A stretch of 64,000 nucleotides of DNA from Aldersonia sp. NBC_00410 (GTDB lineage: Bacteria; Actinomycetota; Actinomycetes; Mycobacteriales; Mycobacteriaceae), in assembly GCF_026342035.1 (NCBI RefSeq), contig NZ_JAPENM010000001.1, forward strand, positions 496,001 to 560,000, read 5' to 3'. Under the pieces are notes generated by a model that was not told where the DNA came from, ran no database searches, and was given only the letters and a program-made list of their open reading frames with translations. Shown here piece after piece: positions 1 through 7,637 of this stretch (position 1 is its first letter; each line of letters begins with the position of its first letter). The translations under genes and the position numbers were made by a program.

Positions 1-1397
1 GACTGGCGATGAAGGGCCTGGCCAAAGCACCCGGAGCCAAGGCACCAGGCGGCGCGAAGCAGCCCGCGGAGGCCGTTGACGAAGCGCCGGCCGCCGAGGC
101 TCCCAAGCCCAAGGGACTGGCAATGAAGGGCCTGGCCAAGGCGCCGGGCCCGAAGGCACCCGGAGCGAAGGCCCCGGGCAAGCCCGCCGTACCCGAGCCC
201 GCGACCGATGAGGCGGCCCCTGCCGCGGAAGCACCGAAGCCCAAGGGGCTGGCCATGAAGGGTGCCGCGAAGGCACCCGGCAAGGGCCTGCAGATGAAGG
301 GTGCCGCCAAAGCACCCGGTGCGAAGGCACCCGCCGAGGCGGAATCGGGCGCAACTGCCGAGCGGCCCGAGGCAGCGGAGGCGGCCGTCCCCGTCCAAGC
401 GACGGAGTCGAAGCCGACGGTAGCTGCAGCGGAATCCAAGCCGACTGTCGCGGCGAAAGGCCTGGCCATGAAGTCGGGGTTCAAGAAACCCGGCGCCAAG
501 GCGAGCCCACCAGCGGCGAAGCCCGAAGCGGCTGCCGAGCAGCCGGCCGAGGCGTCCGCACCCGCCGACGCCCCGGCGGAGTCCAAGCCGACTGTCGCCG
601 CAGCGGAATCCAAGCCGACTGTCGCGGCAGCGGAATCCAAGCCGACTGTCGCGGCAGCGGAATCCAAGCCGACTGTCGCGGCAGCGGAATCCAAGCCGAC
701 TGTCGCGGCGAAAGGCCTGGCCATGAAGTCGGGGTTCAAGAAACCCGGCGCCAAGGCGAGCGCACCAGCGGCGAATCCCGAAGCGGCTGCCGAGCAGCCG
801 GCCGAGGCGTCCGCACCCGCCGAGGCCCCGGCGGAGTCCAAGCCGACTGACGCGGCAGCGGAATCCAAGCCGACTGTCGCGGCAGCGGAATCCAAGCCGA
901 CTGTCGCGGCAGCGGAATCCAAGCCGACTGTCGCGGCGAAAGGCCTGGCCATGAAGTCGGGGTTCAAGAAACCCGGCGCCAAGGCGAGCACACCAGCGGC
1001 GAAGCCCGAAGCGGCTGCCGAGCAGCCGGCCGAGGCGTCCGCACCCGCCGAGGCCCCGGCGGAGTCCAAGCCGACTGTCGCCGCAGCGGAGTTTAAGCCG
1101 ACTGTCGCGGCAGCGGAATCCAAGCCGACTGTCGCGGCCAAGGGCCTGGCAATGAAGTCCGGGTTCAAGAAGCCCGGCGCTCGACCGGCGGCAGCGGCAC
1201 CGGCCGCACCCGCCGCGCCGGAACCCACAGCGCCCGCCGAGCCAGAACCCGCAGCGCCGGAACCGGAAGCTACCGCCGAGCCGGAACCGCAGCAGCCCGA
1301 GTCTTCGAACGGCAGCGACGCTCCGGCGCCGCCGGCCGCCAAGCCGGGCGGACTCGGCTTCAAGTCGGGCGCGAAGGCGCCGGGCCGACGCTCCTAG
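1..1397 (+). CDS. C-terminal repeat tail of a probable (Fe-S)-binding reductase, partial at left edge
   Basis: The frame is open to the left edge: bases 1-8 already encode the repeat residues just before the first Met, so that Met is internal and the gene begins outside the window. About 460 visible residues are low-complexity Ala/Lys/Pro/Glu sequence built from GLAMKxxxKAPGAKAPG and ESKPTVAAA units, ending in a GLGFKSGAKAPGRR-type motif. From memory, such tails close the heterodisulfide-reductase-like Fe-S proteins of the Rv0338c type, whose gene lies next to aspC in mycobacteria; an aspC-type gene lies at 6255. No catalytic domain is visible, so the assignment rests on tail style and neighbourhood. 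A strong hairpin terminator follows 23 bases after the stop. Confidence 0.6.
   Translation, partial: LAMKGLAKAPGAKAPGGAKQPAEAVDEAPAAEAPKPKGLAMKGLAKAPGPKAPGAKAPGKPAVPEPATDEAAPAAEAPKPKGLAMKGAAKAPGKGLQMKGAAKAPGAKAPAEAESGATAERPEAAEAAVPVQATESKPTVAAAESKPTVAAKGLAMKSGFKKPGAKASPPAAKPEAAAEQPAEASAPADAPAESKPTVAAAESKPTVAAAESKPTVAAAESKPTVAAAESKPTVAAKGLAMKSGFKKPGAKASAPAANPEAAAEQPAEASAPAEAPAESKPTDAAAESKPTVAAAESKPTVAAAESKPTVAAKGLAMKSGFKKPGAKASTPAAKPEAAAEQPAEASAPAEAPAESKPTVAAAEFKPTVAAAESKPTVAAKGLAMKSGFKKPGARPAAAAPAAPAAPEPTAPAEPEPAAPEPEATAEPEPQQPESSNGSDAPAPPAAKPGGLGFKSGAKAPGRRS
405..1139 (+). repeat. Nested in-frame tandem repeats (27-base unit inside a longer block)
   Basis: A 27-base unit encoding ESKPTVAAA occurs in runs of 2, 5, 4 and 3 copies. 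Each run ends at a conserved KGLAMKSGFKKPGAK segment, whose copies start at 456, 711, 939 and 1140. Their spacings of 255, 228 and 201 bases fall by exactly 27, one unit each time. Most copies are nearly identical at the DNA level, with single variants (Val to Asp near 850, Ser to Phe near 1091), indicating recent slippage or unequal exchange. Confidence 0.95.
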
Positions 1398-1419
1398 CCG
1401 GAGCAGCACACACCCGAAT

Positions 1420-1470
1420 GCGGTGTGCGAGTGCGTGACGACGCGCCCTCGCACACCGCGTTTTCTTTCC
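1420..1470 (+). terminator. Rho-independent terminator
   Basis: A perfect 12-bp stem (gcggtgtgcgag, 1420-1431, with its complement at 1448-1459) encloses a 16-base loop and is followed by a T-rich tail (ttttcttt). It ends transcription of the repeat protein and argues against any start of the next gene upstream of about 1470. Confidence 0.9.
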
Positions 1471-1493
1471 GGCCGTCCCTTACAGTCTCGAAT

Positions 1494-2408
1494 GTGACCA
1501 CTGCTGCCGGCTCCCCGGTCGTGGACGTCGAAAGCCTCACGCGCACCTTCGGCGAGCGCCGGGGTATCGCCGAGGTGAGTTTCAACATCGCCGAGGGTGA
1601 GATTTTCGGCTTCCTGGGACCGAACGGTGCCGGGAAGTCCACCACGATCCGCCTGCTACTCGGTCTCTATCGCCCGACATCGGGCACGATGCGCGTGCTC
1701 GGCCACGATCCCACCCGGGACCGGACCGAAATGCTGCGCCGGATCGGGTACCTGCCCGGTGAAGTAAAACTGTTCACCAGGCTCACCGGACGCCAGCATC
1801 TCGATCGTGTGGCACACATCCGTGGAGTGACCGATCTCCGGCTGCGCGACGAGCTGGTCGAGCGGCTCGGCGCCGAGCTCGATACCCCATTACGCACCCT
1901 GTCGAAGGGAAATCGACAGAAGCTCGGCCTGGTCATGGCGTTCATGCATCGGCCCGATCTGCTCGTCCTGGACGAGCCGACGTCGGGACTGGACCCGTTG
2001 CTGCAGGAGGAGTTCGCGCATCTGGTCGGCGAAGTGGCCGGCGAAGGGCGCACGGTGTTCCTGTCCTCGCACGAGCTCGACGAGGTGCAGCGACTCGCGC
2101 ATCGCGTGGCAATCATCAAGGAAGGCAGCCTCGTTGTCACGGACACCGTGGAGAACCTGCGCCGGGCGGCACCACGGACGATCGAGTTCGCCTTCGACGG
2201 ACCGATCGACCCGGACCGGTTCGCCGCCATCGACGGGGTCACCGTGCGTGGGTATTCCGATGACTTGCTGACCCTTTCGGTGACGGGTGCGATTGCGGCG
2301 GTGCTGCGCGCCGCCGCAGACCTCGATCCGATCGACATCAACGCCCGTCGCGCCGATCTCGACGAGCTCTTCCTGGCCTACTACCGGGAGGCGCCGGATG
2401 CGAACTGA
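1494..2408 (+). CDS. ABC transporter ATP-binding protein (drug/Na+-exporter type)
   Basis: This 304-residue ATPase would power an ABC-2 type exporter with the permease that follows. It has a Walker A (GPNGAGKST) about 40 residues in, a variant signature LSKGNRQK in place of LSGGQ, a Walker B ending VLDEPTSGLDP, and the switch His in SSHELDE, followed by a C-terminal extension as in DrrA/NatA-like proteins. The GTG at 1494 is chosen because an in-frame ATG-like start at 1425 falls inside the preceding terminator stem; the leader is short. The stop overlaps the permease start by 11 bases, indicating translational coupling. The substrate cannot be read from the sequence. Confidence 0.9.
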   Translation: MTTAAGSPVVDVESLTRTFGERRGIAEVSFNIAEGEIFGFLGPNGAGKSTTIRLLLGLYRPTSGTMRVLGHDPTRDRTEMLRRIGYLPGEVKLFTRLTGRQHLDRVAHIRGVTDLRLRDELVERLGAELDTPLRTLSKGNRQKLGLVMAFMHRPDLLVLDEPTSGLDPLLQEEFAHLVGEVAGEGRTVFLSSHELDEVQRLAHRVAIIKEGSLVVTDTVENLRRAAPRTIEFAFDGPIDPDRFAAIDGVTVRGYSDDLLTLSVTGAIAAVLRAAADLDPIDINARRADLDELFLAYYREAPDAN

Positions 2409-3186
2409 CATCGCCGGACTCGACCTCCTGCTGCGCCGCCGGTCCCTGCTCGGCTACGCGGTCGGCATGGCGCTCTACACGCTCGTGATCGTCGCGCTCT
2501 ACCCCTCGTTCAAGGACGCGGGCAATCTCGACTCGTTCACCGAGGACAGTCAGACCATGGCGGCGCTGTTCGGCATCACCGGGTCGCTGACATCGCCCAT
2601 CGGCTGGCTGAATGCGAACCTGTACAACAACTTTCTGCCGCTGATCCTGCTGCTGCTCACCATCGGCTATGGCGCGTCGTGCATCGCGGGCCAGGACGAG
2701 GAAGAGACCCTCGGCGTGATCGCCACCCTGCCGGTGTCCCGCCGCCGTATCGCGCTGGAGAAGTTCGGCGCAATGTTCGTGCTGACGCTGCCGGTCCTGG
2801 TGGTCACAACCCTCGTCGTGCTGGTCGGCCGGGGATTCGACTTGACCGTCGACATCGGCGATCTCCTCGGAGTTACGCTCGGAACGCTTTTGCTCGCACT
2901 GCTTTACGGGGCACTCGCGATACTGATTGGTGCCGCAACGGGCAGCCGCGGCACCTCACTCGGCGTCGCCTCGACCCTTGCCGCAGCCGGGTACCTGATC
3001 AATTCGCTTGCACCCGTCGTGGACTGGCTCCATCCGGCCAAATACCTCTCGCCGTTCTTCTACGCGATCGGCGACAATCAGCTCGAGGACGGCTCCTCAC
3101 TGTGGTGGCTGTTGGTGCTGATCGCCGTCACCGCCGCGCTGCTGGCCGCCGCACTGGTCGCGTTCGACCGACTCGATATTCGCTGA
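2398..3186 (+). CDS. ABC transporter permease (ABC-2 type)
   Basis: A 262-residue integral membrane protein with about six hydrophobic segments: one after residue 15, others near LILLLLTIGYG, LTLPVLVVTTLVV, LGTLLLALLYGALAILIG, a segment around STLAAAGYLI, and a last helix LLVLIAVTAALLAAALVAF. A conserved-looking cytoplasmic stretch DEEETLGVIATLPVSRRRI is typical of ABC-2 permeases. The ATG at 2398 lies within the last codons of the ATPase gene, so the two form a coupled exporter operon. It ends five bases before the stop of the convergent HNH gene. Confidence 0.88.
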   Translation: MRTDIAGLDLLLRRRSLLGYAVGMALYTLVIVALYPSFKDAGNLDSFTEDSQTMAALFGITGSLTSPIGWLNANLYNNFLPLILLLLTIGYGASCIAGQDEEETLGVIATLPVSRRRIALEKFGAMFVLTLPVLVVTTLVVLVGRGFDLTVDIGDLLGVTLGTLLLALLYGALAILIGAATGSRGTSLGVASTLAAAGYLINSLAPVVDWLHPAKYLSPFFYAIGDNQLEDGSSLWWLLVLIAVTAALLAAALVAFDRLDIR

Positions 3187-3191
3187 TCGCG

Positions 3192-4556
3192 TCACGGTGG
3201 CTCGACGAGGATTTCACCGGGGTGGTGGAAGCGGTTGATACGCGGGCGTTGTCGCGCGTCCACGTGTTCCGGTGGGCGCCAGAGGGTGCGCGAGCGCGGA
3301 CCAGCGGTCGTGCGCCACTGGTCCGCGCTCCGGCCGGCGAGTTTGTGGTGCTCGGGGCAGACCAGGGTCAGGTTGTCGATATCGGTCGCGCCGCTGTCTA
3401 CCCATTCGCGGACGTGATGGGCCTCCGTGAGGTAGCCCGGCACGTTGCAGCCGGGAAAGCTGCAGCCGACATCGCGGGCGTGCAGCACGATCCGCTGATC
3501 GGGATTCGCTATTCGTTTTGCACGGCCGAGGTAGAGCGGACGGTCGTCGAGGTCATCGAAGACCGCGAGGTAGCGGTTCGCGTGGGCGGCGAGGCGAACC
3601 AGGTCGCGGATCGGGAGTAGCGACCCGCCCGCGGTCGCAGCGGGACCGGCCGTTTCCGTCAGCTCACACAATGTGGTCGACACGATCACCGTGACCGGGA
3701 GACCGCGATGCTGCCCCAACTCCCCGGACACCAGCAGTCCGCGGCACATCGCTTTCACCGCGTCGTGCTGCCGCTGTCCCATCGAGCGGGTATCGCGCTT
3801 GGCCTCATGCTCGTTCGGTTCACCCTCAACCGTGGGTGTTTCGTCCTCCGGATTGCACATACCCGGCGCGGCAAGCTTGGCCAGGATCGGCTCCAGATAC
3901 GCCCGCAACTCCGGATCGATCAGTCCTTTGATGCTGCTCATCAAATCCGGGCCCTGCCTGCCGAGCCAAATCCCACGCTTCCGCGCACGATCATCATCGC
4001 TGAACTCCCCATCCGGGTTCAGATACGCCGCAAGCCGATCCGCGATCTTCTTCAATTCATCCGGGCGCATCGTGGCCGCGAACCCCGCCAGCTGCGCCTC
4101 CGCCTGCTCCCGCGTCCCCGCATCCACCGCCGACGGCAGGTGCCGCAGGAACGACCGGATCACCTGCACATGCGGATCCCCCAGCACACCGTCCCGCGCC
4201 CCCGCCGCGGTCGACGGCAGTTCGGGTTCGAGTGGCTCGCCGGTGAACGACGAACGAGTCGCCAGCTGCTCGGCAGTATCGAACCGCCGCTTCGCCTCAG
4301 TCCGGTTGATCCGCAACGCATCCGCGACCACCTGATGGGAATGCTCCCCGCCGAACTCCCCCGGAATGCGCTGCTCCGCGAATAAATACAGCACCTCATG
4401 AACGACACTTACTTGCTTACGAGCCACACTCTCGAGTTCTCGCAACACCCCGAGACGCTCCTCGTTCGACATCGCCCCGAAATCCAAATCCGAGACAACG
4501 GACACCGCAGCATGGAGCGACTCCAACGCCCGAGCGGTACCCGATGTCGAATGCAT
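3192..4556 (-). CDS. DUF222 / HNH endonuclease domain protein (13E12 repeat family)
   Basis: A 454-residue protein with an N-terminal helical DUF222 region and a C-terminal HNH module (CSFPGCNVPGYLTEAHHV...DNLTLVCPEHH) carrying the paired Cys and His expected of a zinc-supported HNH fold. Members occur in many copies in mycobacterial and nocardial genomes as the 13E12 family, and Rv0336 lies beside aspC in M. tuberculosis. A role in DNA cleavage or mobility is family inference; no flanking inverted repeats are visible. The frame is open further upstream, but the Met at 4556 matches the family N-terminus and leaves a 178-bp divergent promoter region before the next gene. Confidence 0.85.
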   Translation of the reverse strand: MHSTSGTARALESLHAAVSVVSDLDFGAMSNEERLGVLRELESVARKQVSVVHEVLYLFAEQRIPGEFGGEHSHQVVADALRINRTEAKRRFDTAEQLATRSSFTGEPLEPELPSTAAGARDGVLGDPHVQVIRSFLRHLPSAVDAGTREQAEAQLAGFAATMRPDELKKIADRLAAYLNPDGEFSDDDRARKRGIWLGRQGPDLMSSIKGLIDPELRAYLEPILAKLAAPGMCNPEDETPTVEGEPNEHEAKRDTRSMGQRQHDAVKAMCRGLLVSGELGQHRGLPVTVIVSTTLCELTETAGPAATAGGSLLPIRDLVRLAAHANRYLAVFDDLDDRPLYLGRAKRIANPDQRIVLHARDVGCSFPGCNVPGYLTEAHHVREWVDSGATDIDNLTLVCPEHHKLAGRSADQWRTTAGPRSRTLWRPPEHVDARQRPRINRFHHPGEILVEPP

Positions 4557-4734
4557 GTTCGGATGGTATCGAGCTGGTCCGACACGTTCTGTCCACGGAA
4601 TTGCGCACACAGCGACCTCCCAGCCAGCTCCCAGCTCGAGCATCGGTTCCGGGCGCAGACTCGCAATCGAACCAACTCGGCACCCGAAGCCGAATGCGAG
4701 GAGAGGCAATGGCACACCGTGACAGGTCGCTTCC

Positions 4735-5673
4735 ATGACCACCTACCAGGGGCGCAGGCTGCCGCGCCCCGACGAAGAGGTCGTCGACCAAGGACTCGGC
4801 TTCGATGTCGGCACACTGATGAATCGCCGTCGGATGCTCGGCTTGTTCGGCATCGGCGCGGCCACCGTCGGCCTGGCTGCCTGCGACAGGTCGACCACCG
4901 CGACGTCCGCAGCGTCCTCGACCGCGAGTTCCGCAGCGACGGCGACGACCTCGCTGACCGAGATTCCCGACGAGACCGCGGGTCCGTACCCGGGCGATGG
5001 TTCCAACGGCCCGGACGTGCTCGAGCAGAGCGGCATCGTCCGCAGCGACATCCGGTCGAGCTTCGGTGCTGCCACCGGTACCGCCGAGGGCGTGCCGATG
5101 ACGCTCGAGCTGACCATCCTCGACCTCGCGAATGGAGGAGCTCCGTTCGACGGAGCGGCGGTGTACGTGTGGCATTGCGACCGCACTGGTGGTTACTCGA
5201 TGTACTCCGACGGCATCGCCGACCAGAACTTTCTGCGCGGCGTCCAGATCGCCGACGCGGCCGGGAAGGTCCGCTTCACCAGCATCTTCCCGGCCTGTTA
5301 TTCGGGGCGGTGGCCGCACATCCATTTCGAGGTCTACCCCGATCAGTCCTCGATCACCGACGCCACCGCCGCGATCGCCACCTCACAGGTTGCGCTGCCG
5401 AAGAACGCCTGCGACGCGGTGTTCGCGACCAGTGGGTACGAGGCCTCGGTCGCCAATCTCACGCAGGTCAGCCTGACCAGTGACAACGTCTTCGGCGACG
5501 ACGGCGGCGCCAGCCAGATCGGCACGGTCAGCGGTGATCTCAGCTCCGGCTACGCCGTTTCGCTCACGGCCGCCGTCGACACGGCTACCGAACCGACCGG
5601 CGGCCAGCCGCCGAGCGGTGGCCCCGGTGGCAGGCGGGGCCCGGGCCCGGGCGGCCCGCCGCCGGGTAGATGA
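4735..5673 (+). CDS. Exported intradiol ring-cleavage dioxygenase-like lipoprotein
   Basis: A 312-residue protein related to catechol/protocatechuate intradiol dioxygenases. The N-terminus has a twin-arginine style signal (MNRRRMLGLFG) running into a lipobox (VGLAAC), so the enzyme is probably exported and lipid-anchored. The core has ETAGPYPGDG, then HCDRTGGYSMY and HIHFEVY, which supply the two Tyr and two His Fe(III) ligands of the family. The last ~40 residues are a Gly/Pro/Arg-rich tail that may sit in the wall. Catechol-like substrates are inferred from the family only; there are no adjacent aromatic-degradation genes. It is transcribed away from the HNH gene. Confidence 0.85.
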   Translation: MTTYQGRRLPRPDEEVVDQGLGFDVGTLMNRRRMLGLFGIGAATVGLAACDRSTTATSAASSTASSAATATTSLTEIPDETAGPYPGDGSNGPDVLEQSGIVRSDIRSSFGAATGTAEGVPMTLELTILDLANGGAPFDGAAVYVWHCDRTGGYSMYSDGIADQNFLRGVQIADAAGKVRFTSIFPACYSGRWPHIHFEVYPDQSSITDATAAIATSQVALPKNACDAVFATSGYEASVANLTQVSLTSDNVFGDDGGASQIGTVSGDLSSGYAVSLTAAVDTATEPTGGQPPSGGPGGRRGPGPGGPPPGR

Positions 5674-5769
5674 GGCCGCGCCGCGAATCGACGCGTTCCG
5701 GGCGCCCGGACCGTTGAACCCTCATGCTGGATCGAGCGTGTCCGCTTCAGCCGAATTCCGAGGAGCGCA

Positions 5770-6243
5770 ATGTCGACCATCAACGGCCTTCCGGCGCACG
5801 TTCTGCTGGTTCATTTCGTCGTGGTCCTGATTCCCGTCGCGGTTGTGCTCGAGATCGCCGTGACCCTATGGCGACGACTGCGCGACCTGCTGTGGTGGGC
5901 CCCTCTGGTGTTGACCGCCGGCCTCGTCGTGCTGGTCCGGTACACCATCGACGCCGGGGAGTGGTTCCAGGACCGACTCGGCCATCCGCCTTTCATCAAG
6001 GAGCACGCGGACCTCGGCGCGACGGCGATCTGGTTCGCGATCGCGCTGCTCGTCGTGGCCGTCGCGATCGCCGTGCTGCATTGGCGCGAGCGCCGGTCGG
6101 GCAGTAGTACCGCGCTCACCGCGATCGTCGCGGTGCTCGCCATCGTGGTCGGCGTGGCCAGTTGCGTGCAGGTCTACCGCATCGGCGACAGCGGTTCGAA
6201 GGCCGTTTGGAGCGACACCGTGGGCCTCGCGCCACCGCGGTGA
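5770..6243 (+). CDS. DUF2231-like small membrane protein
   Basis: A 157-residue protein with four predicted membrane helices. The opening GLPAHVLLVHFVVVLIPVAVV resembles the DUF2231 signature in which a His sits in the first helix; a second His-containing segment (FIKEHADLGATAIWF) precedes helix three. Function unknown; members are sometimes near redox or heme proteins. A good ribosome-binding sequence (gaggagcgca) lies directly before the ATG. It follows the dioxygenase by 96 bases and ends 11 bases before the aminotransferase gene, so it may be cotranscribed with it. Confidence 0.75.
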   Translation: MSTINGLPAHVLLVHFVVVLIPVAVVLEIAVTLWRRLRDLLWWAPLVLTAGLVVLVRYTIDAGEWFQDRLGHPPFIKEHADLGATAIWFAIALLVVAVAIAVLHWRERRSGSSTALTAIVAVLAIVVGVASCVQVYRIGDSGSKAVWSDTVGLAPPR

Positions 6244-6254
6244 GTTTCGAGGCA

Positions 6255-7544
6255 ATGAAAAACCGCTGGACGACGGATGGCACCATTGAACTCGTGAGTA
6301 ACCCGAACCCGTTCCAGCATCGCGCCCCGCGCGTACTGGAACAATCCACCAAGCTGCAGAACGTCGTGTACGAGATCAGAGGTCCGGTACACGCACACGC
6401 AGCACGGCTGGAGGCCGAGGGACACCGCATCCTCAAGCTCAACATCGGCAATCCCGCCCCGTTCGGATTCGACGCGCCGGACGTGATCATGCGCGACATG
6501 ATTGCGGCGCTGCCGTACGCGCAGGGCTACTCCGAGTCCAGGGGCATTCTGTCCGCGCGCCGCGCGATCGTGACCCGATACGAGTTGGTGCCCGGCTTCC
6601 CGGAGCTCGACGTGGACAGCGTCTATCTCGGCAACGGCGTTTCCGAGCTGATCACGATCACCATGCAGGCGCTGCTGAACAACGGCGACGAGGTGCTGAT
6701 CCCCGCGCCGGACTATCCGCTCTGGACCGCGATGACGGCCCTGGCCGGCGGCACCCCGGTGCACTACCTCTGCGACGAGTCCAACGACTGGCAGCCCGAT
6801 ATCGCCGATATCGAAGCCAAGATCACCGATCGCACGAAGGCGCTGCTGGTGATCAATCCGAACAACCCGACCGGCGCGGTGTATTCGGCCGAGGTACTGC
6901 AGCAGATCGTCGATCTCGCTCGCAAGCATCAGCTGTTGCTGCTCGCCGATGAGATCTACGACAAGATCCTCTACGACGACGCCAAGCACATTTCACTGGC
7001 CTCGCTCGCACCGGATCTGTTGTGCCTCACCTTCAATGGATTGTCGAAGGCCTACCGGGTGGCGGGCTACCGCGCGGGTTGGCTGGCGATCACCGGCCCG
7101 AAGGAGCACGCGGCCGGCTTCATCGAAGGCATCGACCTGCTTGCCTCGTCGCGGCTGTGCCCGAATGTCCCTGCCCAGCACGCAATTCAGGTTGCACTCG
7201 GTGGGCACCAGAGCATCGAGGACTTGATCCTGCCCGGCGGGCGACTGCTCGAGCAGCGCGATGTCGCCTGGGAGCGGCTCAACATGATTCCCGGTGTGTC
7301 GTGCGTCAAGCCGCGCGGCGCACTCTACGCATTCCCCCGGCTCGATCCGAACGTGTACGAGATCCACAACGACGAGAAGCTGGTTCAGGATCTGTTGCTG
7401 CAGGAGAAGATCCTGGTCGTGCAGGGCACCGGGTTCAACTGGCCGCATCACGATCATCTGCGCATCGTCACGCTCCCGTGGGCACGTGATCTCGCCGTAG
7501 CGATAGAGCGATTCGGCAACTTTCTCTCGTCGTACTCCCAATAG
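6255..7544 (+). CDS. aspC: Pyridoxal-phosphate aminotransferase (AspC/alanine aminotransferase type)
   Basis: A 429-residue class I/II aminotransferase. Visible motifs are NPNNPTG (residues 201-207), ADEIYD with the cofactor-binding Asp at about 232, and the Schiff-base lysine in LSKAYR (Lys265), followed by the phosphate-binding Arg region (YRAGW). Its length and sequence style match Rv0337c, annotated aspC and thought to act as an alanine aminotransferase in mycobacteria. The ATG at 6255 preceded by cgaggca is preferred; a GTG at 6294 is an alternative. It is probably a housekeeping gene conserved beside the Fe-S reductase, with several lineage-specific genes inserted between them here. Confidence 0.88.
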   Translation: MKNRWTTDGTIELVSNPNPFQHRAPRVLEQSTKLQNVVYEIRGPVHAHAARLEAEGHRILKLNIGNPAPFGFDAPDVIMRDMIAALPYAQGYSESRGILSARRAIVTRYELVPGFPELDVDSVYLGNGVSELITITMQALLNNGDEVLIPAPDYPLWTAMTALAGGTPVHYLCDESNDWQPDIADIEAKITDRTKALLVINPNNPTGAVYSAEVLQQIVDLARKHQLLLLADEIYDKILYDDAKHISLASLAPDLLCLTFNGLSKAYRVAGYRAGWLAITGPKEHAAGFIEGIDLLASSRLCPNVPAQHAIQVALGGHQSIEDLILPGGRLLEQRDVAWERLNMIPGVSCVKPRGALYAFPRLDPNVYEIHNDEKLVQDLLLQEKILVVQGTGFNWPHHDHLRIVTLPWARDLAVAIERFGNFLSSYSQ

Positions 7545-7637
7545 CACTACTAATCCCGTAGCGGCCATGCATCGCCGCGGCATCGAGTAGGTTCGATCCG
7601 ATCCTCATTGCCTTCGCGATTCGGATGGGACCGGTCA

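Noticed and set aside
456-1139. Repeats resembling a CRISPR array
   Set aside because: The repeats are in-frame coding units of 27 bases without unique spacers, and no cas genes are nearby.
1425-1493. Earlier start for the ABC ATPase at 1425
   Set aside because: It lies in the stem of a strong terminator, so the N-terminal extension would not be transcribed from an upstream promoter.
3192-4556. DUF222/HNH gene as part of a transposon
   Set aside because: No terminal inverted repeats or target duplications could be seen at its borders, so I keep it as a 13E12-type gene.
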